DNA of 64,000 nucleotides. Source: Perilla frutescens (lineage: Eukaryota; Streptophyta; Magnoliopsida; Lamiales; Lamiaceae). The stretch covers positions 56,307,726-56,371,725 of the forward strand of contig BRKX01000013.1 of the NCBI GenBank assembly GCA_026008535.1. The letters are read 5' to 3'. A model generated the notes under the pieces. That model ran no database searches and was not told the origin of the DNA. It saw only the letters and a list, made by a program, of their open reading frames with translations. The position numbers were made by a program, and so were the translations under genes. Positions 47,448 to 59,547 of the stretch are shown in pieces (the stretch's first letter is position 1; each line of letters begins with the position of its first letter).

Positions 47448-49881
47448 CATATTGAGAAAGGATGGATCCTAAATAAAAATTAAAAATCAAACCAAAATTA
47501 CCAAATCACAATAATTGAAATATATAAATAAATAAATAAAATAGGTTTGACAGAGGACATGTAACAGATAATGACGTAGAGAAACTGAAATCGAATTGCA
47601 AATAAGCTTTCACAAATGTGTTCTCGACAATGTTCCGAACGAAGTCTCCAAAACATTATATATATATAAAGGAGGGTTTAGGTGAAAACCAATTCTAGTG
47701 TAGAAACTAGGACCACATTTCATACCACACAATCCTCGAAAATCAAAAGCTCAGATTTGTTTTATTTGAGTTGTTTAAAAATCTTTATTTTCTATCAAAT
47801 ATAGTATCGGGCGACTGCACTGTGCGAAACGCTGGATAAAAAAATTAAATTAATTTAAATAACTTAAATATATATTCGTTAAAAAAATGAAGAAATTAAA
47901 AAGTGAAAAAAAAAAACTAAAATCAAAAGGGGAAGAGGATCATTGAAAAAGAAAGAAAAAAGAGGAGGTCACTGAAAAAGAAAAAGAAAAAGTGGAGATG
48001 GACACCTAATGGGTTAAATAGAGATCCATCTAATGTAAGAGATTCGCTAGACACAGAATGTCTCATTTTTCAAAATAATTGATTATTCCAAAGGATTATA
48101 ATGTAATGAATTAAAAAATACTATTAAAACTACACAGTTTTAATGTTAAGAGTTAGGACACACTTGAAACACACTTCAAACTAGAGAATCTCATTTGGAT
48201 TGTTACATAGGAAGGAAATATTGTTTTGTCTACTTATTCAAGAAAGAAAAAAAGGCTTCCGTGAATTCATGTAGAGATGTGGTAATCATGAATTTAATTA
48301 CCCACAATCTATAAAGGAAGATCCCTCTACAACACGGAAAGTTTCTACTCCGACTCAATTTTTTTTAGCAATACTCCGACTTATTGTTGCTTCAAGAACA
48401 TCGAGAATAAAATATTCAACGGATCTATTTTTTGAAATCCTATGTGAATACCTCTTCATTATATTGTTTTCGAAAATGTAGTGATTTCATTTTGTGTTCT
48501 CACTCATATTTTGTTTGGTGAGATTTGAGAGTTGACGTACGTCTGTTTAATACCTGGGGGTTATTCTGAACTATATTCAATACTTTACTCTTAGTTGACG
48601 AGATCGTGCTTATTGTAGCTTGATTTCTTCCGCTTCTTGGAAGAAATCATAAGTGAGAACAAGGGGAATCGTAAGTTTTGAAAAGAAGGTGTAAAGAAAA
48701 AAATAACGACTACGTAAATTTTGTATTGAAGCAGTGGATTGTTAGTCAATAGGGCAAGGAGACCCTCAAAGTACTAGGCGGTTTATTATCATCCAACAGC
48801 CTGGATTATCAATTCCTACATTGTTTTACTACTTTATTCATCATATTGTTCCTACATTGCGTTATTATTTTTTTTATATAGCATGAATGATTGTTAAGAA
48901 CATATGTAAAGCATATCACATGCATTAAATTAGACACTTAAAGATCGATATATCATGAAATACAAAACAAAGTCATGAAAAAACACTAGAAGAACAATAT
49001 GCATGGAATTACTTACTTGATGCAATTCTATCCATTCCACAATTGACGTGAGCAAAATTTCTAATCTGGGGACAAAAATAGACCCCATTATGCTTGAGAA
49101 GCAGTGGTTTGTGGCAAATTATGCAGTTGTCTTGTGTTTGGTAATAAGGAAGAGAGTAGGCGAGAATAAAAAGTTGAGGATGATCAGCAATGATGATGTA
49201 GTTGGGCAAAATGGTACAATCTTGATGAACCCAGAAATTACATTCCAGGCAGGAGAAGAAGAAACCCTCTTGTTCATGTTTCTTCCCACAAACATCACAC
49301 ATGGTCAAATTTACTCTGCAAAAGGCTACAAGGGGGTGCGATGGGTGGCTATTATGCTTGATTTTGATCTCGACATGAGGTACTACTGCAACCAAAGGGT
49401 GAATTTCAAAATCGCAATCCTCACAGTTGTAGGTAAAATTGGGAGATGATTTTTGGATGAAAAGTTTGTTTCTGCGATCCCAACGGCAATAATGAGAGGA
49501 ATAGATCAATGATGGGGTCATTTTGAGTGCACATGGTTGGTGGATGAAAAATATGCAGCCAGTAATGGTACAGGTGTATGAGGTGCTAGAAAGAATTGGC
49601 AGCCCACAAATACCACATAAATAATTATTATACACCTCCTCTTCCTCATCTTCTTCATCAACATATTCATCTCCTTCTTTTTCTTCACACAACCTCAGTG
49701 GGTGATCATGGCTAAAATGTTTTCCATCCTCCATAAATTTCTCAACCTCAAAACACTCAAATTTATCACCTTTTATAAACAGACAGAAAGAGAGAGTTAG
49801 AGAGATCGAGTTGGAACATAAGTAGTTACAATATGAAGATATGAAAATGTCATACGATGCATTCCTACCTTGAAAAAGCAT
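46144..49881 (-). CDS. DC1-domain zinc-finger protein, copy B (intact, 3 exons, 635 aa)
   Basis: Exons 49869-49881 (13 nt), 49017-49769 and 46144-47285 join with GT/AG borders at phases 1 and 1 to a 635-residue frame. The start MLFQG is split by intron 1. Eight Cys/His units follow, typical of the DC1 (C1_2) family: H-x-HPL followed by CxxCG and a final HxxC. Examples are CGICGLPILSSTSYTC, CDVCGKKHEQEGFFFSC, CIICHKPLLLKHNG, CDLCTRPINKKISSSFYRC, CEICEEDIDIKYWSYRC and CGYCNKLIQGYVDEM. An acidic stretch (EEDEEEE) lies near residues 45-52 and DDDDDD near residue 295. No signal peptide or membrane segment. DC1 proteins bind zinc, and some act in stress responses or gametophyte development. The role of this one cannot be read from sequence. 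Confidence 0.88.
47395..47441. repeat. (TA)n microsatellite in DC1 copy B intron
   Basis: Copy A has poly-T/A with 'tatatacaca' at the equivalent site (about 30690-30725), so the TA tract expanded after duplication. Confidence 0.9.
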
Positions 49882-49889
49882 AGTTATAA

Positions 49890-49898
49890 CTATTGCAT
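49890..49898 (-). promoter_or_regulatory. Two-codon upstream ORF of DC1 copy B
   Basis: ATG CAA TAG, eight bases before the start codon, is conserved with copy A. Its presence also decides the start: the first ATG of the leader cannot be the protein start. Confidence 0.5.
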
Positions 49899-49989
49899 GC
49901 ACCTCCTACGTAGTGTGCTAGCTGGTGAACGAGTTGGGTTATGAAGGAAACTTAATTTGTTATTCTATATATACTTGACAAATCCACCC

Positions 49990-49999
49990 TATTTATACA
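49990..49999 (-). promoter_or_regulatory. TATA box of DC1 copy B
   Basis: Minus-strand 'gtataaatagg' about 110 bases before the start codon, conserved with copy A. Confidence 0.6.
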
Positions 50000-50329
50000 C
50001 TAAATATCACCTCTCTATCGTGTGTTGTACTAATTTGCTAAACAATAAGGTATAAGGTTGATTATGTATGATTGGGGTGTCTTTTACTATATAAGATATC
50101 AATATTATATTTATTTTGGTGTATTAATAATATATTGTTTGGATATATGTATTAAATCCTCTATAATGAGAGTTTAATTAAATATATGCTAGGTTATTTT
50201 AATCTGAAAATTTTAATAATTATGCATGATATTACATATCACACATGTTGGGTGTGATATGTAATACCATATAAATGGTTAACACTTGTTGGACCTTTGC
50301 ATAATCATGAGCTTTGATATTGCTAGCAA

Positions 50330-50780
50330 ATATAGTATTAGATCGAGTGTCATAGGTATCAATCATCCTCTTATACTATCTAGCAAACAAGCCCCACTTG
50401 ATCAACATACTTCCTATGATTTTTTGTTTATTTTTTTAAAGCTTATATATTAGCAAATTAATTAAGACACAATTATATAATTTGGCACATTAAACCTTAA
50501 TTTAAAAAAAAAAATTCACATCATGTACATTATATTTAATAACATCATTAATATAAATAAACTTCATATATAATGATAATTAATATTTAAATAGTAAGCG
50601 TAATATTATTTTTAAATTAATGAAACATGTCAATAAATATTAATTTGGTGTTGTACATATATATGAATCTCATGAATAATTAAAAGTACAAATGCGTCTA
50701 CTGTTTTTTTCTTGTTTTTCAATAAAGCCAAGGAAGAATCATTTATGGCTTGATGGCTAATTATAGAATATTTGTAATGA

Positions 50781-50820
<40 letters not shown>

Positions 50821-51914
50821 AAAGACGGTTGTTGAACATTTTGCTCGTAATTTTATCATTTTCTGCTAAATTAAAGTTCAAAACAAGTTCGTGACTAGAC
50901 CTAGGAAAATAATCCCTAGAGTTGTGACTAAAAAGAATTATGTATTTTTATTTTTCAAGTTGTACTGTTAATTATGTTTTAGCATAAGATTAATTTACTC
51001 CTCATGTTTGAGTGAGTTAAGAATCTTAACATCATAGATTAATCTCACGATATAATGAAACAAAATATCTCAAGCTATATATGGTGTAACTAGTAAGGTT
51101 GATGAAATTATCTGCAACAGACATGAATTTATTAATTTTTCTTTCATTTTTTAATTTATTATGTTTTAAATTTTACACTTATTAATTAGAGTTCAATCTT
51201 CCCACTTAGAGTCTATAATTTTAGTATTTAATTTTCAAATAATCAATTATTAGCTAAAAATTGAAAAATGAAATTCTAAAAAATAACTATAAACCCTAAT
51301 TGAGTAGATGACCATAATTAACAAGTTAAAAATTAAATTAAAGCACAAGAAAATTGAAATCGACGAAAAAAATAAAAGAAAAACTAATAAACTAAATCGT
51401 GTTAAAGAGAATTCAACTTATGCGTATAACCTAAAATATTTTTAAAGTTTTTGAAAAATAAACATGGCCGAATCCAATTAAGAATAATAAGACCCTCCTT
51501 TCTAAGACAATAAGAAATCTCAAATTCGTTTTCTCTTATTTTACAAATTAATGACATTAGATATATCATATTACCGATATTTCATTTGAAAATGTTACAA
51601 ATCTCCCCCATTATCTTGTGATGGGAGGGAGAATTGGGATTGAACCGGCCGATTACTAATAGTAAGAATACTACTAAACTATAAGGCTTGTCGTACACCT
51701 TAATTTTTTAAATTAGAAATGAAAATTTAAACAATATATATTTTGATATATACATTTAGAATCAAATTACACCCCACAAGAAATGACTTTTTCTACGTTC
51801 CTATTCATGCCAAAACCTTTAACTTTTCGAATTAATGTGAGTGAAAGAGAAGCATTGCATATAACTTTGGGATAGCGCATAATTACTTTGCTTCCTTGCA
51901 TCATAGAAAGCAAA

Positions 51915-51917
<3 letters not shown>
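50330..51917. repeat. Upstream part of duplicated segment B
   Basis: Collinear with 40682-42930 of segment A, minus the MITE at 41370 and a block present only in A around 42490-42770. It contains a (GAAA)n tract at about 50781-50821 and the AT-rich TIR element 51125-51392. Confidence 0.85.

Positions 51918-51961
<44 letters not shown>
51918..51961. repeat. (TA)n tract at left border of family 3 element
   Basis: In segment A the same site is simply 'agaatatataaaaccg' (about 42918-42935). Confidence 0.9.
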
Positions 51962-51964
<3 letters not shown>

Positions 51965-54900
51965 GATGGTTCTGGTGTAAACCATCCCTTGTGTGTACAC
52001 TGTAAACTAATCTCTAACCACACATCCATCAAAATTCAATGATCAAGATTTGGTCAAAGAGGCGGTGGCATTTTTGTAAATAAGATGAACTTCAAAAAAC
52101 ACGGTGGAAATTTGGTAATTTTTGCCTCAAGGTCAAAATAAAAAAAAACGGACTTCCAGGATTTATGCTAACGAAGGCACACTCATATGCTAACGAACAC
52201 ATAATCATATGCTAACGAAGCAGTATCACTGTATGCACAATACATAACTTTAAATGCAAAACTGATTTCGTTATGAAATAATTAAATGAAACATTTAGTA
52301 TTGTTGGAAAGCTAGTCAAACCTACTTCTCAACGAAAAAATAATTTTAAAAAAATATTAATCATGGAGAAAATTATGCTTGTTTGATTTAATGTTATTAG
52401 TTGCATAATTTGGCTCCAATCTACTACATTATTGTTTCGTTAGCATTATGAAATATATTCCTTCAGCATTATATAATGCTTTTATTAGCATATGACAATG
52501 CTAATAGAACTAAGTGATGAATTGCACTAAAATTAAATTATAGAATCCTGAAATTGATATGATAAACATTTATAGTAATATATAATGCTTCTGTTAGCAT
52601 ACATCAATGCTAACATTATTATGATGTTGTCATATGCTTTACATAATTCTACTGCCATCATTATTATATGCTAACAATGACATATAGCAATGCTAACAAT
52701 CATATTAACATTTATTTATGAAAGGAAATATTTTAGTATTCACTATTATTAGTATTCGTTTATATTATCATCACATATAGTATGAAAAATACATGATTCT
52801 GTTAGCATTAATATAATATTTTCATTAGCATATGACAATGCTAACATTAACAATGCATTTTCACTCTCATACAAAAAATATCTTAATATATTAATGTATT
52901 GATCGTTGTCAATACATTATTTTTCTTTAGCATTATGTTATTATTTCGTTAGCATTATATTAATAAAATATTAGTATATGAAAGCAAATATTTTAGTATT
53001 CGCTATTATTAATATTCGTTTATATTTTCATCACACATATATAGTATAAAAACACATGATTCTGTTAGCATTATTATAATATTTTCACTAGCATATGACA
53101 ATGATAACCTTAGCAATGCATTTTCATTCACATATAAAAAATATCTTACTGTATTAATGTATTGATCGTTGTCAATATATTATTTTTCATTAACAATATG
53201 TTATTATTTCGTTAGCATTATATTAATAAGATATTAGTATTGGATATCCAATGTTAAAACACTTAATACATTAATGTATATTATTTTCTATAAATATATT
53301 GTTCTTCGTTAGCAATATGTTATCACTTCATTAGCATTATAATAAATCAATATTAGCATTGAATAACTGTGTCAAATGAATACAACACAAAATATATTTT
53401 TAACGTAACTCAAACATATGTGAACGAAAAATAATATTGATTTATTCTACATTAAAGATACAAACTACTTGAAAAAAAAAATATTACAACAAAAAAACTA
53501 ACAATATAAGCCAATTCAGCTTATTTCAAATTCAGATTTCTTCATCTAAAAAAAAGGCACATATGCCTCATAAAATTGAGTTGGAACCTGCATCATAATA
53601 TTATAGGGTCAGCATTTAAAAATATCTTACCTAGCATACATAGAAATGTTCGTTAACACAAATATTTTCCCAAAGAAAACATAGTTAATAAAGAGAAACA
53701 TCATCTCTAAAAAGAAAATATATTCAATAAAAGCAAAAAATTCAAACTAACATGGTGACAAATATATTTTTTTTTTTTTACAGAAGTTACAAAATCATTA
53801 GTGAATCCATCAAATATTTGTTAGCTCAAATATTCATATACATAACAAAAACATGATGCTAACACAAATATAGAATGATGCCAACGGATAAATCATATCT
53901 TGCTAACATCATAATAAACGAACAAAAATATCAAAAATATATATTCTTCAACCAAAAACTAATCAACGTCAAATCTGAAAACATAAACACCATTAACAAA
54001 AATACCATCTCTAAAAAAAGAATATATAGACTAATAGATGTGACAAAAATATATAGCTAAAAAATTTCAAAGGACTTCCAAATTGAATAAAAAATACATG
54101 TTGAGTCCATCAAATCTACCAAAGATGAACTAATAAAAATGATGATATATGCAAAGATGAATCAGAAAAAATAATCGAATCAATCGTAATTGTGTGAGAG
54201 GATCTAAAAAATGCTTTAATGCATTAATGTAGTGTTTATTGTACATATAATTGAAATTAAGAAATAATTTATCATATGTTAATAAAATAAATCATAATTG
54301 GGATGAAATAAACCGTTATAGTAGCATAATCTATACTAACGAAATATATTCTAATTGGAATAAAATAAACCCTCATAGAAATATAATTATTGCTAACGAA
54401 ATAGTTGTCATATGCTAACGAAACATACCTAATTTAAAGCCTAGATTCTTTCATTTAAAGAAAAAATGTATGCATGCCTCGTATATCTTTCAATAGCTTC
54501 ATAGAAAACTTACATATTGCTATATCTATTTTAGTCTCCAAATCATTAGAACTTGAGTTGGTACCTATCATCATAATGTCACAACATTAACATTTAAGAA
54601 CATCTTACTTAGCATACATAGTAATATTTGTTAGCACAAATATTAGTAGCATATACAATAATAACACAATGCTAACAAAAAAACATAATGATGCTAATAA
54701 ATAAATCGTATCATGCTAACATCATATATGAACAAAAATACCGAAAACATATATACTAATTTTTCAACTAACAATTAATTAACTTTAAATCTGAAAACAT
54801 AAACATCAACAAAAACATCATTGTTGAACAAAAATCACATAGACACGACAAAAAAAAGGCTCAAAAAATTTTTAGAAGACCTCTAAATCTCATAAAAATA

Positions 54901-55555
54901 CGTGTTGAATACATCAAATCTACAAAAAATAAAATATCAAAAAACGATGGCATACGCAGAGATGAATCAGAAAAAAATAATTAAATTGATAGTGATTGTG
55001 TAAGAGAATCTAAAATGCAAAAAACACAGTCTAGACAAGCTTCAATCGCCGATATTTTTCTGCTTATTCAGATCTTCATCGTCGCTACTGTTGTTGGATT
55101 TCCGGACAAGCTTCAATCGTCAGCGGTTTTTCTGTTATTCAGATCTTCATCACCCAGTCGTTGATTTCCTCATGCGGGTGGAAGGGACAGTAATGGCTGC
55201 AATAGAGAGAGGGAGATAGACGATACAGACTAATTATTTCTACTGTTGTTGGATATTCACGTGTGGGTGGAAAAATGATGATGGTGGCAGTGGTGGTGAT
55301 GGTGGTAGAGAGAGAGAGAGAGAGATTTCAATTACGGGGAATGAAAGGGAATGGAGAAGGATAGAACATATTCCAAACCCTAATTAAATTATTAAATTAC
55401 ATAAATAACCTTATCTTTATAGAATAAGTTAAATATTACAAAAATGCCACCTTGAATTGGATTTAATCTTGGCCACTTATTTTTAATGAATGAATGGTGG
55501 AAGATGGGTTTACAGTTTACACACAAGGGAATGGTTTACATTTGATCCATTCCCT
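51962..55555. mobile_element. (TA)n-flanked TIR element, family 3, 3.6 kb
   Basis: Terminal inverted repeats of about 85 bp: left 'ggggatggttctggtgtaaa', then 'cccttgtgtgtacactg'; the right end reads the same after reverse complementing. TA tracts on both sides. The interior repeats the hexamer gctaac/gttagc dozens of times on both strands. A GC-richer, gene-like segment with repeated 'cttcaatcg' and 'cagatcttcatc' blocks and an (AG)n run lies at 55020-55330, near the right end. No transposase reading frame. Absent from segment A. Confidence 0.85.
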
Positions 55556-55574
55556 ATATATATATATATATATA

Positions 55575-56694
55575 GGGGTGGGTTCAAATAGGAACCAACC
55601 CCTCCTGAAGGAACCTAGGAACTAATCAAATTCAAGAATTTTGATGACGTGGCGGATAAAAAAGCGGTGGCATAGTTGTAAATATGTAAAATTCGAATTA
55701 TAAAGGTTAATTCCAATTTTTTTAATAAAGTGATGACATCATCTTTTAAAAAAATTCCTAAAAACTTTAAATAATCATAACTTATTCATTTTTTATCCAA
55801 TTTACGCAAAAAATATATCAAATTAAAGATTTTTTCATGCTCTTTCATTTAAGATCCATAATGCATATGTTTATTTGAGCAAAAATTGATGAAAAATACA
55901 AATAACTATTTTTCACGTATATTCAACTCGTAACTGTCAGATATTTGCTAATATGATATCACAATATTGCTCATATCTTGTGTTTATGTTGCTAACATGA
56001 ATTTTTTTATGCACGACTTTGAATTTTAAGTTGCTTTCATGAGAAAATAGTTAAAGTATGAGCTATATATAGTTAAGTTCATAAACAATTATAACTTTAT
56101 CAATGCTTAATATTATTTTGAAAACTTGTAATATTTGAGAATTTAAGTCATGCTAGCATATCATTATTCACATATTAGCAATGTGTTACTAACATATTAG
56201 CAAATTAATAGTCACATATTAGCAGTGTGTATATTCTCTAACATATTAGCAATATGTTGTATGTATGAATGATGCTACACATGTTACACAATATTATTTT
56301 AAATGTGGTCCAATGTTACATGTGTGGTGTTTAATACGTGACAATTTAATATTATGATCTCGTCAAGTTAACAATATGAGTCTATCTCATGATAGCAACA
56401 AAATCTGTTAATGTTAGCAATATACAATTTTCATGTTAGCATGTTAATACAACGCTATAAAAGACAACGGTTTTAAAGTGTTGTCTATTTAATTCTGGGA
56501 ATTAGGCACAAAATCCAAAAAAACATAACAGAATTTCTAAATTACGAAAATAACCCCGCTTTCATTAAGTTCTCAAATATTACAAGTTTGCCACCTTACT
56601 TTGACTAAATTATGGTCATTAGATCTAATCAAATCTAAGGCTAGGATTGGTTCCTAGATTCCTTGAGGGGGAATTGGTTCCTATTTGATCCTTC

Positions 56695-56698
<4 letters not shown>
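55575..56698. mobile_element. (TA)n-flanked TIR element, family 1, long copy (1.1 kb)
   Basis: Starts 'ggggtgggttcaaatagg' exactly as the element at 1421 and ends with the matching inverse before a TA tract. The interior repeats 'gttgctaacat' and 'catattagcaa'. Non-coding. It touches family 3 through a shared TA tract (55556-55574). Confidence 0.85.

Positions 56699-56756
<58 letters not shown>
56699..56756. repeat. (TA)n microsatellite
   Basis: About 29 units, between the family 1 element and the MULE-type element. Confidence 0.95.
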
Positions 56757-56761
<5 letters not shown>

Positions 56762-57095
56762 CGTCGGGGCACACTTTTGTAGGACGGTCTAACGGGTAAC
56801 TCCCGTTAGACGGATCCTAACCCGACCCGGATCTAATTTTTTCCTTTTTTTTAGCACCCCACCCCTACCCCCACTCTCTCCCTCTAACACGGAATTTACC
56901 TTCTTTTCTTTTTTTTTTCTTCAAGGGTCCCACGCCACCCCACCCCAACCCACCCCCACCCCTACCCTCACCCTCACCCTCACCCTCACCCCCTCTTTCT
57001 CTCACTCACCCTCACATCAGCTCGTTTCTCTCTTTCTTCTTTTTTTTTTTTCACAATTCCAATTCACACTTTTAAACTTTTTTTTTCATTTTTTT

Positions 57096-57283
57096 TGGGA
57101 ACACATTTATATACTTTTTTTTTTTGAGCACATTTATACATTTTTTTTTTCTTTGGAGCACATTTATACACTTTTTTTTCTTTTTTTTTAGAGCACATTT
57201 ATACACTTTTTTTTCTTTTTTTTTTGGAGCACGTTTATACACTTTTTTTTTCTTTTTTTTTTGGGAGCACATTTATACAATTT
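57096..57283. repeat. Tandem array of about 40-bp units
   Basis: Units of '(g)gagcacatttatacac' alternate with T-rich runs, about five copies. Open frames through this array on both strands are low-complexity artefacts. Confidence 0.9.
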
Positions 57284-57369
57284 TTTTTCTTTTTTTCGGC
57301 AATTTTTTTTTTCGGCTCCAATATACGCTTTACTACGAAGAGTTAGAAGTTGTGTGTTTTTTTTTGTAA

Positions 57370-58450
57370 TGATTTTATTAATGATACTTTATCCATAATT
57401 AATGATACTTCACATCAATGTTAATGATACTTCACAAGATAAAATTTATAGTTTCATTAAAATGAAAATTACCGATGATTAAGCATTAATTGTCAAATTA
57501 ACAACAAAGAAATATTATTAATTATGAAGTAAATATCACTGGTAATAAAAAATGAAGCATAACTAATAGTGATACTTTCTTCTGCAATTAGTGATACTTT
57601 TCTTCTAATTAGTGATACTTTCTTCTGCCATTAGTGATACTTTTCTTCAATTAGTGATACTTTCTTTGCAATTAGTGATAGTTTTCTTTCTAATTAATGA
57701 TACTTTCTTCTGCAATTAGCGATACTTTCTTTATCACTAATGATACATTACATATAATTTATCAATTTCTTATTTTCGATACTCGTTACATTATTATTGA
57801 TATCAAAATATGAAAAAAATACTTAATACATTTTTGTAACAAAATGCTTTGCATTAAATTAATATAAAGGATATAATAGTAAATTCTTTGTAACAAAATG
57901 CTCTAACTTCATGTTCAGAGCAAGAATCTTCAGCATCCTTATCGTCACTCTCATCAGATTCCTCATCATCATGTTCACTGGAATATGAAAATTAAATTAA
58001 AACATTGAAGTATCACTAATAATCCATGTGAGCATCATTACCTATACAGTAAGTATCACTAATCACGAAGAAAGGATCATTAATTAAAAGATAAAGTATC
58101 ACATAATTTTAAAAAAAACTCACTGAATTATATAGTTAAGTATCAATAAGTAAAAATACGTAAAAAAGTATCACTAAGTACCATAAAAGTATTACTAATT
58201 AACATAAAAATATCACTATTTAAAAAATAAAACATCCCTACTTATAAAAGTCAAGAATCACTAAGTCATAAGTAAAAATAAACCTAATGAATGTAAAAGA
58301 ATCACTAAATAAACATAGGTATCACCAGGTAAAAATAAGTATCACCAACTAATGTAAGTATCATTAAGTAATATAAAAGTATCACTAAAAAACTGTCAAG
58401 TATCACTATTCAAAAAATAAAGTATAACAGAATTAAAAAAAAAAACACTC
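57370..58450. repeat. Array of 'agtatcacta' motifs in both orientations
   Basis: From 57370 to 57730 the motif reads 'ttagtgatacttt'; from 57990 to 58450 it reads 'aagtatcactaa'. The orientation therefore flips at the middle of the element. More than twenty copies are visible by eye. Confidence 0.8.
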
Positions 58451-59547
58451 ACTGATTATAATAGAATGTTGAATATAATAACAATCACATCCAGAAACCA
58501 TTACCAAAACCCACGAAATAATTCAGATTCATGAACTTTTAAATCCACTTCCTAATTCCTAAACAAGACTAAATCATATAGAAATACTCGAAGCAGATAG
58601 AAGTCTCTCAAGACGAGAGTAAAAGCATAATTAAATCAAACAAACATACCTCAATTTATTCGATCGGTTATTTCTATAAACGCTCTAATCTAGAATACTG
58701 CGATCGAATAACAAACACGGAACATAACCGCATCATTAAAACTAGTACCGAAAATTCAGATCTCCATTTCAGATCTTGAAATAAATCGTTTAACAGCACT
58801 TCAACTCAAATCAATATATACAAATTCGTGCAAGAAACAACAAATTAAATCAAACTCGGATCAACCTCAAAGAAAAATGGCGGGGTCAGTGAAAGTAGAA
58901 CTGAGGCAAAAACAGATAATGAACTACTAAACAATACTATCAAATATCACTAATAAACAACTTAAGAATCACTACCAATCCATTAAGTATCAATAAAAAT
59001 AAACACAATCAACCACAACAGCATAATATCACTCTCAAAACAAGCAAGGATTGCATGTTATTCTAAACTAAAATGCCCTAAATCACAAAAATCCCTAAAC
59101 AAACTTACACTAACAACTTCTAGTCTGCGCCGGAGATATTAACCTCGCAGAACCGGTTTCAAGATGTGACTGGAACGCCGGTGGTCGGAAAGTTGCTGAC
59201 GGTGGTGGTGCTCGCAAAAATTTCACCAATAGTTGTCTTGAATGGTGCGGAAGAGCGAGAATAGTGACAGTTGTGAATGGTGCGGTTGACTAATATGCAG
59301 AAAGAGTGCGATTGTGAGGGGGAGATTGGCCGGCGGTTGTGGGGAGGAGCGGGAGAGAGAGAACGAGCGAGATGGAGAGAGAGAGAGAGAGAAAGAGAGA
59401 GAGCGAGAGGGAGAGAGCGATGAGGGATTCAATTTTTTTTTAATATATATATGCCGGGTCGGGTTGGGTCCGGGCCGGGTCAGGGGAGATCCGTCTAACG
59501 TAAGGGGATCCGTTAGACGGTCTCATACAAGTTTTTGTCAAAACCGT

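Larger units (their letters stand above)
56765..59539. mobile_element. MULE-type non-autonomous element, 2.8 kb
   Basis: Left end 'cggggcacacttttgtagga', then cggtctaacgg; the right end's reverse complement is 'gacaaaaacttgtatgagac', then cgtctaacgg. The flank aaaaccgt is duplicated (56757-56764, 59540-59547); segment A has a single aaaaccgt at this site. No transposase frame. Inside are CCCTCA repeats (about 56965-57000), a poly-T/'gagcacatttatacac' tandem array, and a long array of 'agtatcacta' motifs. A GC-rich gene-like block (about 58860-59420) ends in (GA)n. Same termini as the MITE at 41370-41638. Confidence 0.8.

Noticed and set aside
56965..57005. CCCTCA repeats resembling telomere DNA
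   Set aside because: The plant telomere unit is CCCTAAA; this hexamer differs, is short, and lies inside a MULE-type element.
57072..57369. Open frames through the poly-T/poly-A array (lysine- or phenylalanine-rich)
   Set aside because: Low-complexity translation of a 40-bp tandem array inside a transposon.
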